DNA of 64,000 bases, taken from Begonia masoniana (Eukaryota > Streptophyta > Magnoliopsida > Cucurbitales > Begoniaceae). The number at the start of each line of letters is the position of its first letter. Position 1 is the first letter of the stretch. The position numbers and the translations under genes were made by a program. Below the pieces are notes generated by a model, which did no database searches, was not told the DNA's origin, and saw only the letters and a list, made by a program, of their open reading frames with translations. Below, piece by piece: positions 45,744-58,986 of this stretch. Location: assembly GCA_022432975.1 (NCBI GenBank), contig CM039508.1, positions 23,142,542 through 23,206,541 on the forward strand, read 5' to 3'.

Positions 45744-46680
45744 CAGTGGACAATCCCTAACAACATGGCCAATCTTGTCACACCTATAGCAACGGCCCGA
45801 GTATAGTTTGCATTTGCCATAGTGGTTCTTCTGGCAGGTGGATCATAGCGGGGCCTGAGGAGCTTAAGGAACTCGAGGAGTCCCTTGTGGCCACTTTCCT
45901 TTTCCACGATCGTCATTGGGGTTATAGGGCCTTTTAATGCCTCTTTGCTGATGCTGCCATCCCCCTTTGTTCTGCTACGGTTTTGACTGCACATTATCGA
46001 CCATCTTCCTTGGCGGCTTGCGCTGTCCCTGCACCGCTATCTCAACCTCTTCCAGTTCTAAAGCCTTAGCTGCCACCTCAGAATAGGGTATGTTGTGGAT
46101 CCCTGTAGTCTTCACTCCCCTGAAAAGGTTTGGTCTCAACCCTTGAACGAATTGGTGAATCTTGTCTTCTTCATCATCCACCAAACGGGGTGCAAATCAT
46201 GATAATGCTTCGAACTTACAAATGTAGTCTGCCATAGAACCGGTTTGGCGTAGCTACATAAACTCCATCTTTTTGCTAGCCCGAACCGCTCGGCTGAAGT
46301 ACTTGTCAAAGAAGGCCGTCTTAAACCATGCCCAAGTCATAGTTTCAATGTTAGTAGTGCTCTTAATTGAGTGCCACCAATGCCTTGCATCCAGTGCAAG
46401 ATGAAAAACAACACATGTGATCTTGTCCCCCTCTTCGACCTTGGCATAATTGAACATGTCCTCAATTGTTCGAATCCATTCCTCAGCATAGATAGGATCC
46501 AAAACTTGACCATTAAATACCGGAGGTCAAAGTCGGTGGAAACGCTCGCTCTCATGGTCATGAATTGCGCTCGAGCTGGAGTTGCCTTGTTCCTCACTAG
46601 CAGCCACTAATTGTTCAATCTGGCGGGATTGGCGTAAAACTAACTCTGTTAACTGCGCAATAGTATTACCATCTTAACCT
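45744..46680 (-). pseudogene. Element C gag, interrupted
   Basis: From the right: an N-terminal segment in frame 46597-46337, the capsid in frame 46502-46254 (MDPIYAEEWIRTIEDMFNYA, ALDARHWWHS, KTAFFDKYFSRAV), a stop, then DKIHQFVQGLRPNLF in frame 46184-45975. A zinc knuckle, [14 protein letters not shown], lies near 45795-45754, directly ahead of protease. Capsid and knuckle are recognisable, but at least three breaks separate them. Confidence 0.82.
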
Positions 46681-46852
46681 TTTTCTCTCTGCTGACCTCT
46701 CACCATCTTGAAAATCCTGACATATTATCGCAAACACATCTTAACTTTAAATGACATTACTAGAATCGTAAACACTTACAGTTGCTGGAGAGTACTCATG
46801 TGGTGATTTGTGTTGGTAGGCAGTCTACAAAAGCGATTTTAAAACCTGGGTC

Positions 46853-46864
46853 GCTCTGATACCA
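46853..46864 (-). other. Primer binding site of element C
   Basis: TGGTATCAGAGC on the minus strand, four bases from the 5' LTR. Confidence 0.92.
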
Positions 46865-46868
46865 TAAT

Positions 46869-49186
46869 TGTCACAACCCAAAACCCGACGGGTCGAAAAT
46901 TTTCATAATCATGAGCGTAAACCTATTTTTGACTCGTATATCTATATATAATTTTTGTGAAACTCTAAATTAAATCCAAAGTCATTAAAGAATCGTTTGG
47001 AAAATCATCTATATATTTATATAAAGGAAGGTATCAACAGACGATCGAATTAACCTCTGCTGTTCACATCTACCGCTCAACAGTAATACACAACATCTAC
47101 CGATGAGGTAAGCCGGATGACTCGTTAATCCAGCATCCACCGATCAATAACACTCAACATCTACTGATGACGTCAGCCGGATGACTCATACATCCAGCAT
47201 CCACCGATCAACAGTAACGCTCAACATCTACCGATGACGTCAGTCGGATGACTCATACATCTAGCATCCACCGATCAACAGTAACACTCAACATCTGCCG
47301 GTTAACATCTACCGCTCAACGGTGACACTCAACATTAACAGAGTAACTTCTACCGCTCAACAGTGACACTCAACATTAACAGAGTAACTTCTACAGCTCA
47401 ACAGTGACACTCAACATTAACAAAGTAACTTCTACCGCTCAACAGTGACACTCAACATTTACCGATTTACATCTTCCGATAATCGGTCGAAATTGACATT
47501 TCAATTCTCTGTTCTTCTATAAACTTACTCCCTTTTCCAAAAATCTCCATACACATAACATTGTAATCCTTAATTTAAATACGTAGCGGAAGACTTAATA
47601 CAGAAAGAGAATTATTTAATCTTGAACCTTCTTAAACTTAAATTGGTACTTAATAAGTCAAATACCTGTTACTATAGAGTAATTCATTTCCACTCGTACT
47701 TCTTATCTCAGATCTTACTAAATTGTACTAAAAGAAACACTCCGCGGGTCAAAATCGCTTCCCAGCTACAAATCATCACCATGAGCAACATCCAGCAACA
47801 AGACCTAAGCATTTTCTTCTAGAGTGAAGTCCTCACCTGCTGTTTCATCACCTACATCATAAGGTTCAAACTATAAGCCTACTTGCTTAGTAAGGAGTAC
47901 AACAAATACATGAATACTCATGAACGCATACTTAATATAATCATGTTCACATCTTTTATTCAGATCGGGAATCATGTTTGTGTTCACATTCATATTCATA
48001 TCGTGGGAATCATATTCTTGTTCATCGTTATCATATCATGGATTAAGGAGGAGTTTGTGCCAGGGGGGAGGTAGGCAGTACGCGTGTACATGGTCCTTAC
48101 GGGCAAGAATCATAGTCCATCCTTGGACAGTGACATGGCCATAACCGACTCCAACTCTCACTTAATCAGGGTTTCATTCATTTCGTTTTCTTGTTTCATT
48201 TATAATGGGGGTATGCATGTAAAACATTTTGTATTCTCGGTAAATAAAACATAATGCATGGACATAAACATGTACAGAACACGAGATCGTGGAAGGAGTC
48301 ATTCACCAGAATACAAAGCATCTACTATTCCAAACATTGTACTAAAACAGAGAACTTCCTAAACATAACCAATCATCAGAGACAAATCCCAACCTACTAC
48401 CCTTGTGATGTAGGGCCCTAAGGGCCGGAAATCTTAATACACTCACTTACCTGGATTCCTTAGCAACGTCTTTCCTTCACTTAGAGCCTTTTCCACCTAA
48501 GACATTTCATGTATTAATGTAAGAAAACAAAGCCTAAATAGTCTAAATTCAGGAATGGTAGTTTCCTAATTAAGTATATTTCCTAGAAGTCTAACTTATT
48601 TCATTTCGAGCATTGTATCAACCACCTAGTGTGCATAGAAACATCAGCTAAACATTAATGGGATTCGGGTTCACCAACTACCCGAGCTCCGCCAACGTTT
48701 GTTATTTCTACTTATTATCTACAACAATCAAAAATACTGTGTTATTAGTTATTAACACTATGTTACTATAAATTTCTCAGCAAACCCGAATCTCAAGCTC
48801 TAATCTAAAATCAACTCCTAAATAACTAATCAGCAAACACATTGTCCAAATCTTATCTCGAGCTTGGAGTATCGGGAGAAATCAGGAGAAAGCTGATCGT
48901 TGGATGGAGAACAAAGAAAAGAGCTTAGGGGAGAGAGAGAGTCGGCTGAAAGAGGAAAGTCGGCTGGTGGAGGTTTTTGTGAGGTTTTAGGATTTTCATT
49001 TTCTATTTATACACTTAATAAGCTAGGCTTAATTACAAGTTTGCCACCAAACCTAATTTTTATAAAAAGGACTGATTAAACTTGGCGCCTAAATTTTCGA
49101 CCAAAGAAATATATTTATACAAAGGTGGCAGTTAATTCTGTTTCCTAAAAAGAAAGTTCACCTGTCCGAAGTTGTCGGGTGTTACA
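46869..49186 (-). repeat. 5' LTR of element C
   Basis: 2318 bp, uninterrupted. It is the reference that shows where D entered the other LTR. It has three 67-bp units (about 47091-47295) and a run of 41-bp units (about 47310-47470). Confidence 0.92.
49003..49012 (-). promoter_or_regulatory. TATA box of element C 5' LTR
   Basis: The minus strand reads GTATAAATAG, conserved in the 3' LTR at 24221-24230. It is the likely core promoter for the element transcript. Confidence 0.65.
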
Positions 49187-49191
49187 GTGAG
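49187..49191. other. Target site duplication of element C (gtgag), right copy
   Basis: Pairs with 16699-16703. Confidence 0.95.
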
Positions 49192-50360
49192 TGTGTGAGA
49201 TGGTGTATGGCCGAAAATAAAGAGTGAAAGTGTGTGAAAATCTGATGGAAATGATAACAATGGAAAATACCTTTGGCGGACCCGAGGAACTATCTTACGT
49301 TTGAGCTCTCGGGTGCACGTTTTCCCAGAGGAAAACGACCACCATAGGCCTAGGTTTTCGTCCTCAATTCCTAACTCCCAATGGAGAAAGGCGAGGGAAA
49401 GAGGTAAGAGTAAACCTAGCAACCCGAAGGCTAGGCTAACAATGAAGGGCTACTCTACTCGATTCAAGAACTGAGGAAACCCAAAGGCAAACCAACACAA
49501 AGTGTAAGGAAATAGGTTATTTTATAAATTAGGCAAAAGTTCTCTTACAAGCACCAATGCTATGCATTTATAGGCAACCTAGGTGGATTAGGGTTTGGCA
49601 AGAGTGAAAATGGACCATTGGATTTGAAGAAGAATCAAGGGCCGAAGATGGTGATCTGGTGCGCGCGCCATCGCCCAACCAGAAACTGTCACGTGCTCGC
49701 CATCGGGTGGAGGTGTTGCTGATCAGCGCGCGCCATCTGATGTCCAGCAGCGTGCCACATCAGCAGTCCCGTGCGCACCATCCATCGCCCAGCAGCGCGT
49801 CAACTCATTAATCCGGGTGCTCCAGCGCACGCCTCCCCGATGCCACTCCTCCTACCCGTGCGCGCCAGCTGGTGATCTGATGCTGCCAGCGCCCTTTGCT
49901 TGATCAATGGCTAATTTTTGGCCATGTCACCAATCATTGCTCCCACTAACAATTGTACCTGCAATTATCATACCTTAGAATTGGGCACTCCTTTGGGCTA
50001 AGCCTTCTTTTCGGCTCAATCTTGTGAGGGGCCTTTTCCTTTGATGAATAATCTTCAACCCATAATCCACCAACATACATATAACTATAACCACACAATC
50101 TAATGCATGATGCAATATAATAATCCATACAATAAAGACTAATGTATGTCAAATAAGTTCAAACGAAAAATTACATAAATTCTTGGGCCGGGAAGACAAA
50201 TTCCCATGGGCCGAGTTGTAGCTTCCTCCAAGTGCTCCATATGCATTCCTTCCACAAATTATACCTACAAAAGAAAAACACGTAATAAGTAGAGAGATGA
50301 TATAAAGTTTGGGACTTTGCCAATTTTCTTTTTGAATGTGACCCGAGGCATGTCAAGATG

Positions 50361-50643
50361 CCACGTGGGATTCTAGCTCGTTGGACATGGATGCCACATG
50401 GGAGCCTAGCTATATGGATGCCCTCTTGGAAAGCTTGAAATGGAATGAAAAAAACACTAGAGCACCAGCTAGAGTATCAGAAGCTGGAATTTGTCTTCCG
50501 GAGAACAAATCGTTGTAATTTTCTTTTGCTTGTTTTCTTTGTTATCTCCTTTTTGGCAAACTTTTAGCCATTAGTTTTTGGCATCCATGCATTAGTTTGT
50601 TGGTAAGACTTAATCACATCTTGGTGGCATGGTTGTGGGTTGA
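50361..50643 (+). repeat. LTR J, middle piece
   Basis: 283 bp between elements B and F, with no coding sequence. Continuity with 10989-11099 rests on the AGATG duplication. Continuity with 62663 rests on the GTTGA duplication. Confidence 0.75.
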
Positions 50644-53600
50644 TTTAACGCCCCGAATTATATAAATTCGGTTCGTTACTCATAATACTGAACCATACTA
50701 TGACATTTTGAGAAAATCCTAAAATTTCACTCAAAAATGAAAATTTGATCCTTAAACTTAAGAACTTGCAGCGGAAATTATTCGTATAAAATGACATTCA
50801 TTAAATAATTAAAATATTTAGAACTGTTGGTTGAAAGAAAACAAAACAAAACAGAACTCGTCCACCGCTGAACAGTTCCACCGATAGAAATAGACACAAA
50901 AGGGCATTCACCGCTCAACAGTGTCAGCGGCAGAAGCAGAAACAACATGGTCTCAATGGTAGAGACGGAAATAGAAGGCATCCACCGCTAAACAGTGTCA
51001 GTCGAACGACATGTCGACTATGCACAACCACCGCTCACGTCCACCGATCGAATCCTTCGAACGACAGTAACCATCAGTATTCACCGATCTCAAAACGACA
51101 AAACCAAATACTCACTTCTACGCTCACATCCACCGGTCACTAAACGACAAAACCTAATACTCACTTCTACGCTCACATCCACCGGTCACTAAACGACAAA
51201 ACCTAATACTCACTTCTACCCTCACATCCACCGGTCACTAAACGACAAAACCTAATACTCACTTCTACGCTCACATCCACCGGTCACTAAACGACAAAAC
51301 CTAATACTCACTTCTACGCTCACATCCACCGGTCACTAAACGACAAAACCTAATACTCACTTCTACGCTCACATCCACCGGTCACTAAACGACAAAACCT
51401 AATACTCACTTCTACGCTCACATCCACCGGTCACTAAACGACAAAACCTAATACTCACTTCTACGCTCACATCCACCGGTCACTAAACGACAAAACCTAA
51501 TACTCACTTCTACGCTCACATCCACCGGTCACTAAACGACAAAACCTAATACTCACTTCTACGCTCACATCCACCGGTCACTAAACGACAAAACCTAATA
51601 CTCACTTCTACGCTCACATCCACCGGTCACTAAACGACAAAACCTAATACTCACTTCTACGCTCACATCCACCGGTCACTAAACGACAAAACCTAATACT
51701 CACTTCTACGCTCACATCCACCGGTCACTAAACGACAAAACCTAATACTCACTTCTACGCTCACATCCACCGGTCACTAAACGACAAAACCTAATACTCA
51801 CTTCTACGCTCACATCCACCGGTCACTAAACGACAAAACCTAATACTCACTTCTACGCTCACATCCACCGGTCACTAAACGACAAAACCTAATACTCACT
51901 TCTACGCTCACATCCACCGGTCACTAAACGACAAAACCTAATACTCACTTCTACGCTCACATCCACCGGTCACTAAACGACAAAACCTAATACTCACTTC
52001 TACGCTCACATCCACCGGTCACTAAACGACAAAACCTAATACTCACTTCTACGCTCACATCCACCGGTCACTAAACGACAAAACCTAATACTCACTTCTA
52101 CGCTCACATCCACCGGTCACTAAACGACAAAACCTAATACTCACTTCTACGCTCACATCCACCGGTCACTAAACGACAAAACCTAATACTCACTTCTACG
52201 CTCACATCCACCGGTCACTAAACGACAAAACCTAATACTCACTTCTACGCTCACATCCACCGGTCACTAAACGACAAAACCTAATACTCACTTCTACGCT
52301 CACATCCACCGGTCACTAAACGACAAAACCTAATACTCACTTCTACGCTCACATCCACCGGTCACTAAACGACAAAACCTAATACTCACTTCTACGCTCA
52401 CATCCACCGGTCACTAAACGACAAAACCTAATACTCACTTCTACGCTCACATCCACCGGTCACTAAACGACAAAACCTAATACTCACTTCTACGCTCACA
52501 TCCACCGGTCACTAAACGACAAAACCTAATACTCACTTCTACGCTCACATCCACCGGTCACTAAACGACAAAACCTAATACTCACTTACTCACTTCTACG
52601 CTCACATCCACCGGTCACTAACGACAAAACCTAATACTCACTTCTACGCTCACATCCACCGGTCACTAAACGACAAAACCTAATACTTCTACCCTCACAT
52701 CCACCGGTCACTAAATGACAAAACCTAATACTCACTTCTATGCTCACATCCACCGGTCACTAAACGATAAAACTTAATACTCACTTCTATGCTCACATCT
52801 ACCGGTCACTAAACGACAAAACCTAATACTCACTTCTACCGATAGACTGCATCCACCGATAGACTACATCCACCGATAGATTACATCCATCGATAGATTA
52901 CATCCACCGATAGATAATAACACTCAATATAACAGCATGTCGACCAATTTCACTCTAAACAAAGAAAAACTCCGACTACCAAAGAACTTGTGCATTTTAC
53001 TAAAAATCGTTCAAAACAACATAAGTCCACAACTTTCTAAAAGTATCCAGCAAAATAATTACCTCTAAACCAAATCATGTTTTTCATACTCAGAACAAGA
53101 AAACCATAAAGTTGTTGAAAAACATCAAAACTACTAATGTTATTAAAATCCTCTGCACACTTCCACAAAACACTTAACCACTGAAACTTCATATATAGAC
53201 AACAGTTTAACCGCCTCATTAGAATCACCAAATCGTGACATTGAAGTGCTACCCCAACCAGCCTCACGCTCAGAGAACGCACCTTCTGAGGCTTCTTCAC
53301 CTACATCACAAAACTCATCTATTAACCTAATGCTAAGTAAGTAAAGCAATAATGAAATGATATGTTGAAACATAAATCCTAGTCATGCAGTTTCTACTTT
53401 CATATCTCGGTTGCATTCACGTTCTTTCTCTGATCTGATCCCTCGATTCTATTGGGAGTTGGATCATTTTTTCCAAAGTCATACATCCTCTTCATAAATT
53501 AAGGGGCAGATTAGTTCCCTTAACAGCTGATCTGATCCTAAATTCCATTGGGAGCGGATCAATTTTCCCAAAGTCATACATCCTCTTCATGAATTAAGGG

Positions 53601-54326
53601 GCAGATTAGTTTCCTTAACAGCTGTTCTAATACATTCTGTTCATACCTTGTCATGCCATACATGTAAATTCATTTTCGTATTCTTTCCAAATAATGATAC
53701 ATGACATATAGGAAGCATACAAACAAGCATAAACCTACTATTTTGTGATGTAGACCCGAAGGCACACACATACTCTACTTACTTGACTTCTTGGGAAAAG
53801 TTGGGTTGCAAGCTATCTCGGGATTTTGCTCACCTAAAATCATAAACAGAGCGTTAATTCACTCTTCACTATAATTCATTCTAAACCATTCAGAAACCTA
53901 ATGAAGCTAACTTGGAACTCTATTACTCGTGCATTCCTAGTTTATCATCAAAACCCGAACCTACTCTCAATCACAGCATTCCCAAAACACACATTGTACT
54001 TTCTCTGCTATCTAGCCACTAAAACTCAATGAAAAACGAAGGAAAACTCACCTAGATTGAGGAGTGGAAATCGGAGAGAAAATCGCCTGGAGAGCTCGGC
54101 TGAGCTTGAGCTGAAATACAGAAAGAGGGAGTATAGAGAATAGTGGCGGCTACAGTGCATTAATCACACAACCTCTTTCCTTAAATAGATTATCACTATA
54201 AACCTCTATTTACCATTATGCCTTTATATAGTCATTTATTAACCTAATCACTAATTCTCCCAACTTTTATAAAACGTACACTATAAGTTGATAAAGTAAA
54301 TTGGTTCAATGAGACCGGGTGTTACA
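50644..54326 (-). repeat. 3' LTR of element F
   Basis: Contains the 49-bp array (51111-52830), a short 17-bp array (about 52838-52915, ATCCACCGATAGATTAC) and an AG|GTGAGC...GTAAGT segment near 53780-53830 on the minus strand. A TATA-like CTATTTAAGG (minus strand) lies near 54181-54190. The purine-rich tract AAGGAGGATAGAT (minus strand) adjoins it at 54327-54339. Confidence 0.92.
51111..52830. repeat. 49-bp minisatellite, about 35 units, in the 3' LTR of F
   Basis: The unit begins CTCACTTCTACGCTCACATC, continues CACCGGTCACTAAACGACAA and ends AACCTAATA. The central units are identical; changes gather at both ends (for example 52580-52800). Confidence 0.97.
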
Positions 54327-54361
54327 ATCTATCCTCCTTAAAAGAATTTTTTCCTCAAAAT

Positions 54362-56095
54362 TCAATACCTGAATAATTCCAGATGTTGGTTCATCATGTC
54401 TTGCTGGCGCTCCCAAGTTGTCTCCTCTATGTTCTGGTTATGCCATAAGACTTTTACCAGTGGAACTTCTTTGTTGCGCAACGCCTTCATAGCATAGTCT
54501 AGGATTCTTACTGGTTTTTCCACATAATTAAGAGTGAGATGAACTTCAGTACTCTGCTGTTCCAAAATCTGAGATGGATCCCTCAAGCACTTCTTTAGCA
54601 TAGAAATATGGAACACATTGTGAATCCCTTCCATAGAGGCTGGCAATTGTAACTCATATGCTGTCTCTCCAATCCTCTTCATGATCGAGAAAGGTCCAAT
54701 ATATTTGGGGTTCAACTTGCCTCTCTTTCCAAATCTCACAACTCCTTTGAGTGGTGATACCTTAAGAAAAACTTCTTCACCTACCTCAAACTCCAATTTT
54801 TTACGTCTACGATCAGCATAACTTTTCTGTCGACTCTGAGCTGCCAAGATTCTCTATCGGATGAGGGTAATCTTCTCCACGGTCTGTTGCACAATGTCAA
54901 GACCAATCAAAGGTGCTTCTCCAACTTCATCCCAGTACAAGGGAGATTTACATTTTCGTCCATACAATGCTTCATACGGTGCCATACCAATAGTTGCCTG
55001 AAAACTATTATTATAAGAAAACTCCACCAATGATAAATATTTACTCCAAGATCCTTGAAAATCTAATATGCATGCACGAAGCATATCTTCTAAGGTCTGA
55101 ATAGTTATCTCGGATTGTCCATCTGTTTGAGGGTGAAAAGTTGTACTGAAATTAAGCTGCGTACCCATAGCCCTGTGTAAACTCTTCCAGAACTTAGATG
55201 TAAATCTAGAGTCTCGGTCTGAAACTATAGTGCTTGGAACTCCATGCAGTCTAACAACCTCATGCACATACAACTCAGCAAGTTGATCCATCGAGTATGT
55301 TATTTTTATAGGCAGAAAATGGGCAGATTTGGTTAGACGATCCACAATGACCCAAATTGCATCATGTCCTTTCGTTGTTCTAGGCAATCCTACCACAAAA
55401 TCCATTGTTATTTGCTCCCATTTCCATTCGGGAACTGGCAAAGGTTGTAATGTTCCTGCAGGTCTCTGATGTTCAGCTTTAACCCGTTGGCAAACAAGAC
55501 ACGATCCTACATACTCTGCCACACTTCTCTTCATACTTGGCCACCAATAATGTTGCTTAAGGTCTCTGTACATTTTTGTACTCCCAGGATGAAGAGAGAA
55601 TCTAGAAGAATGAGCTTCTGAAAGGATCTCTTCTCGGAGTTCTATATTGGCCGGAATAAACCATCTATTTCAAAACTTGAGAATTCCATCAACAGAATGG
55701 TTAAAATCTGACTTATCAGTAGAATTCACGAATGACTTATACTTATCGCATTCCACATCATCCACCTGAACTTCCTCTATTTTCTCCAAAATAGTAGGCC
55801 TCAAGGAAATGGCAGAAAGTATAGATGACACACTGGACACTACCTCAAGGTTAAACCCTTGTAATTCAGTCTCTAAGGTTAACGGTATGTCAAGAATGAA
55901 TGCAGAGGCTGAAGTCGTCACTCTACTCAATGCATCAGCCACTACATTCGCCTTGCCGGGGTGGTATTTAATCTCAATGTCATAGTCCTTGACAAACTCC
56001 AACCATCTACGTTGCCTCATATTTAATTCTTTCTGTGTGAAAATATACTTCAGACTTTTATGGTCCGAAAATATCTCACAAGACTGTCCATACAA
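54362..56095 (-). pseudogene. Element F RNase H end, integrase and chromodomain
   Basis: Three frames in order. 56095-55670 is the RNase H C-terminus ([34 protein letters not shown]). 55573-54854 is integrase, with the zinc region ([22 protein letters not shown]) and core ([38 protein letters not shown]). 54847-54362 is the integrase C-terminus ([20 protein letters not shown]) and the chromodomain-like LRNKEVPLVKVLWHNQNIEETTWE. Stops at about 55670 and 54853 divide them. The catalytic Asp residues are kept; the region of the third acidic residue reads GQSE-IT, where relatives have GQTER-T. Confidence 0.9.
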
Positions 56096-56104
56096 ATAAT
56101 GCCT

Positions 56105-57374
56105 CTAAATCTTTAGTGCAAAAACTACTGCAGCTAATTCTAAGTCGTGTGTAGGGTAATTCTTCTCGTGTGTTTTCAACTGTCTAGAAGCATAGGCTAT
56201 TACTTTTCCATCTTGCATCAACACACAACCAAGACCAACCTTGGAAGCATCACAATAAATGCTAAACTTTCCATTCTCATCGGGTAGTGTCAATATAGGG
56301 GCATTGGTCAATTTCAGTTTCAAGGTCTGGAAACTGGTTTCACATTCCTCTGTCCAAGCATACTTAATGTTTTTCCTTGTTAACCGAGTGAGGGGTGTTG
56401 CAATATTCGAGAATCCTTCAATAAATTTCTTGAAATATCCTGCCAATCCAAGGAAACTCCGAATATCAGTGGCATTCTTCAGTTGGGGCCACTCCTTAAC
56501 TGCTTGAACTTTGGCTGGATCAACAGATATCCAATCGCCCGAGATCACATGACCAAGAAAGTGAACTCTGTCCAACCAAAACTCACACTTGGAAAACTTA
56601 GCATAAAGTTGATGTTGCCTTAGTACTCCCAATACTAGGTTCAAATGTCTTGTATGCTCCTCCTTAGTACGTGAATAGATTAGTATATCATCAATAAATA
56701 CTATGACAAACTTATCCAAATACTCATGAAACACCATATTCATAAGATCCATGAATGCTGCTTGTGCATTTGTCAATCTAAAAGACATAACCAAAAACTC
56801 ATAATGTCCATACCTTGTGCGAAAGGCAGTCTTAGGAATATCTTCTGATTTGACTTTCAATTGGTAATAACCGGACCTAAGGTCAATCTTAGAGAAAACT
56901 CACGCACCATTAAGCTGGTCGAATAAATCATCAATTCTTGGCAATGGATACTTGTTTTTGACGGTTAACTTATTCAATTCTTGATAATCAACGCACATAC
57001 GCATTGATCCATCCTTCTTTTTGACAAAAAGAACTGGAAAAGCTTGGGCAAATGAACCCTTTATCCAATAATTCCTCTAACTGTTTCTTTAATTCCTTAA
57101 GCTCCGTAGGTGCTAATCTACAGGGGTTCTTAGATACAGGCTCAGGGCCCGGGTAAACATCTACAACAAATTCAATCTCCCTATCTGGTGGCAAGCCAGG
57201 AAGGTCATCTAGAAATACTTTTGGAAAGTCTTGGACAATCAAGACATTTTGAGGACTCGGTTTTTCTACTAGTTGTGTGTCTAAAACACTAGCCAAAAAG
57301 CACAAATACTCCCTGCATGGGGAAGGTCTAGCATTGACAGAGGTCATAACAGACATTTCCTTACTCTTCTTCAA
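56105..57374 (-). pseudogene. Element F reverse transcriptase and RNase H start
   Basis: The upper frame (57374-56988) has [20 protein letters not shown] and [16 protein letters not shown], then loses frame near 57045, where the PWG-type turn should be. After a TGA near 56900 (between NGA and [12 protein letters not shown]), the lower frame (56860-56105) carries [12 protein letters not shown], an intact FIDD catalytic motif and [14 protein letters not shown]. It stops at about 56104 just after [14 protein letters not shown]. Three breaks make it inactive although the catalytic motif survives. Confidence 0.9.
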
Positions 57375-58168
57375 AGCTTGAAAGGTATGGTTAAAACCAC
57401 CAGGGGTTGGAAGCTAACTATTCTAGTCCTACAATCTATTGTGGCATAGTGCTTAAACAACCAATCCATTCCCAGGATTATATCAAATCCCATTATATCC
57501 ATAATAATAAGATCAGCAGGTAGACTCACGTTCCCTACTAACACATCACAGTCAAGCATCACTTGGTTAGAGTGCATGCGTTCACCAGAAGGTAATGCAA
57601 CATTAAACACATGCATAGAAGGGGTAAACTGTACATCTAACTTAACAGCAAATGTAGACGCTATAAAGGAATGTGTCGCACCAGAATCTATTAAAGTAAA
57701 AGCAGGGAAAGAGTTGATCAATATGGTACCTGACACCACAGCAGGCTGGTCTTCATCACCCGACTCCATCATGGAGAATATCCTCGGTTTCAACATAGCA
57801 GGGCCATTCTTTAAGGCTGGGCAGTCCCTATTGATATGGCCGACCTTGTTACAGTTGAAGCATCGGGTGATTCTAGGCTTCGGGCAATCTCTGTATGTGT
57901 GTCCAATCTCCTCACAGTTGAAACACTTACCCGTCCCAAATCTACACTCGCCCAGGTGACTCTTCAAACATTTCGGGCACTGGGGAAACTTCCTGGTATC
58001 CGGTACTTTCCTTCCTGTTCCTAGGCTACTCTGGCCTTCACTAGGCCTCTTCATTCTTCTCTGCTGTTGAGGCTGGATGAACTTTCGCGGGGCTTCCTTT
58101 GGTCCAGAACATTTCATTTCAGCTTCTTCTTCTTCCAATGCTGTGGACACAACTTCACTGAATGACAA
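57375..58168 (-). pseudogene. Element F gag C-terminus and protease
   Basis: A 265-residue frame with a row of Cys/His units: CPKCLKSHLGEC, then two CCHC knuckles, CFNCEEIGHTYRDC and CFNCNKVGHINRDC. These would bind the element RNA. The protease follows with IDSGATHSFIAS (DSGA catalytic) and [18 protein letters not shown]. Two knuckles in tandem set F apart from C and G, which have one each. Confidence 0.9.
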
Positions 58169-58192
58169 CCCTTTAATACCACAAAATTTGAC

Positions 58193-58849
58193 TCATCTAT
58201 AAATTTCCGGCTTCAGTCCATGTACAAACTGAAACACCTTATCTTCATTCTTGTGAACAAAATGTCCAGCAAACCTGGACAGGGACTCGAATTGTCTACT
58301 GTACTCTGCCACAGACCCTGTATGCTTCAAGTTCAGAAACTCTACATTCTTTGCAGCCTGGACTGTGTTGTTAAAATACTTCTCATAGAAAATCTCCTTG
58401 AACTGCGACCATGACATAGCCAGAACATCAGTGGTGGTCTCTACTGTTTCTCACCAAAGTTGAGCGTCCCCAGCCAAATGGAACGTTGCCAGAGTGACTT
58501 TGTCTCCTTCTCCGATGTTGGCACATCTGAACATGCTCTCAATCTTTCTAAGCCACTCCTCGGCAACAATCGGATTGGTCGATTTTCCATCAAGTGTGGG
58601 CGACTGTAGCCTCCTGAATCGTTCTCCTGAATGTTCACTACTAGAACTCGAGTTAGCACTTCCTTGTACTTCTCGATTCAACAATACTCCTAGCTGATCG
58701 GACTGCTGACGAACCAAATCGATCTGCTGACGCACCAAATCCGTCAGCTGCCTAATTACACCAAGATCCTCCTCACGTCCCGGATTTGGTATCTCTCTTG
58801 GTACTCTTGGTCTTCCTGGTCGTCTATAAATCTTACTAGATTCCTGCAC
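58193..58849 (-). pseudogene. Element F gag N-terminus and capsid, interrupted
   Basis: The frame 58849-58451 has a QQ-rich coiled N-terminus (VRQQIDLVRQQSDQL) and capsid start (LQSPTLDGKSTNPIVAEEWL, FHLAGDAQLW). A stop follows at about 58450. The frame 58417-58193 continues the capsid with WSQFKEIFYEKYFNNTVQAA and ESLSRFAGHF. The link to the zinc-knuckle frame at 58168 is broken by a stop near 58190. Confidence 0.85.
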
Positions 58850-58971
58850 AGGGTTAATTACACTCTTAAATATCTAATAGCTAAGGTTAACATAAACACT
58901 TACAGTTGTTGAAGTACTTCCATGCAACGATTGTCACTGATGAGTAATCTTTTGAACGGTTTAACTGAATG

Positions 58972-58983
58972 TCTCTGATACCA
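58972..58983 (-). other. Primer binding site of element F (one mismatch)
   Basis: The minus strand reads TGGTATCAGAGA, 11 of 12 bases of the tRNA-iMet complement. Confidence 0.85.
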
Positions 58984-58986
58984 TAC

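Noticed and set aside
51111..52830. Array resembling a CRISPR locus at first sight
   Set aside because: Units follow each other without unique spacers, the genome is eukaryotic, and the array is inside an LTR present twice.
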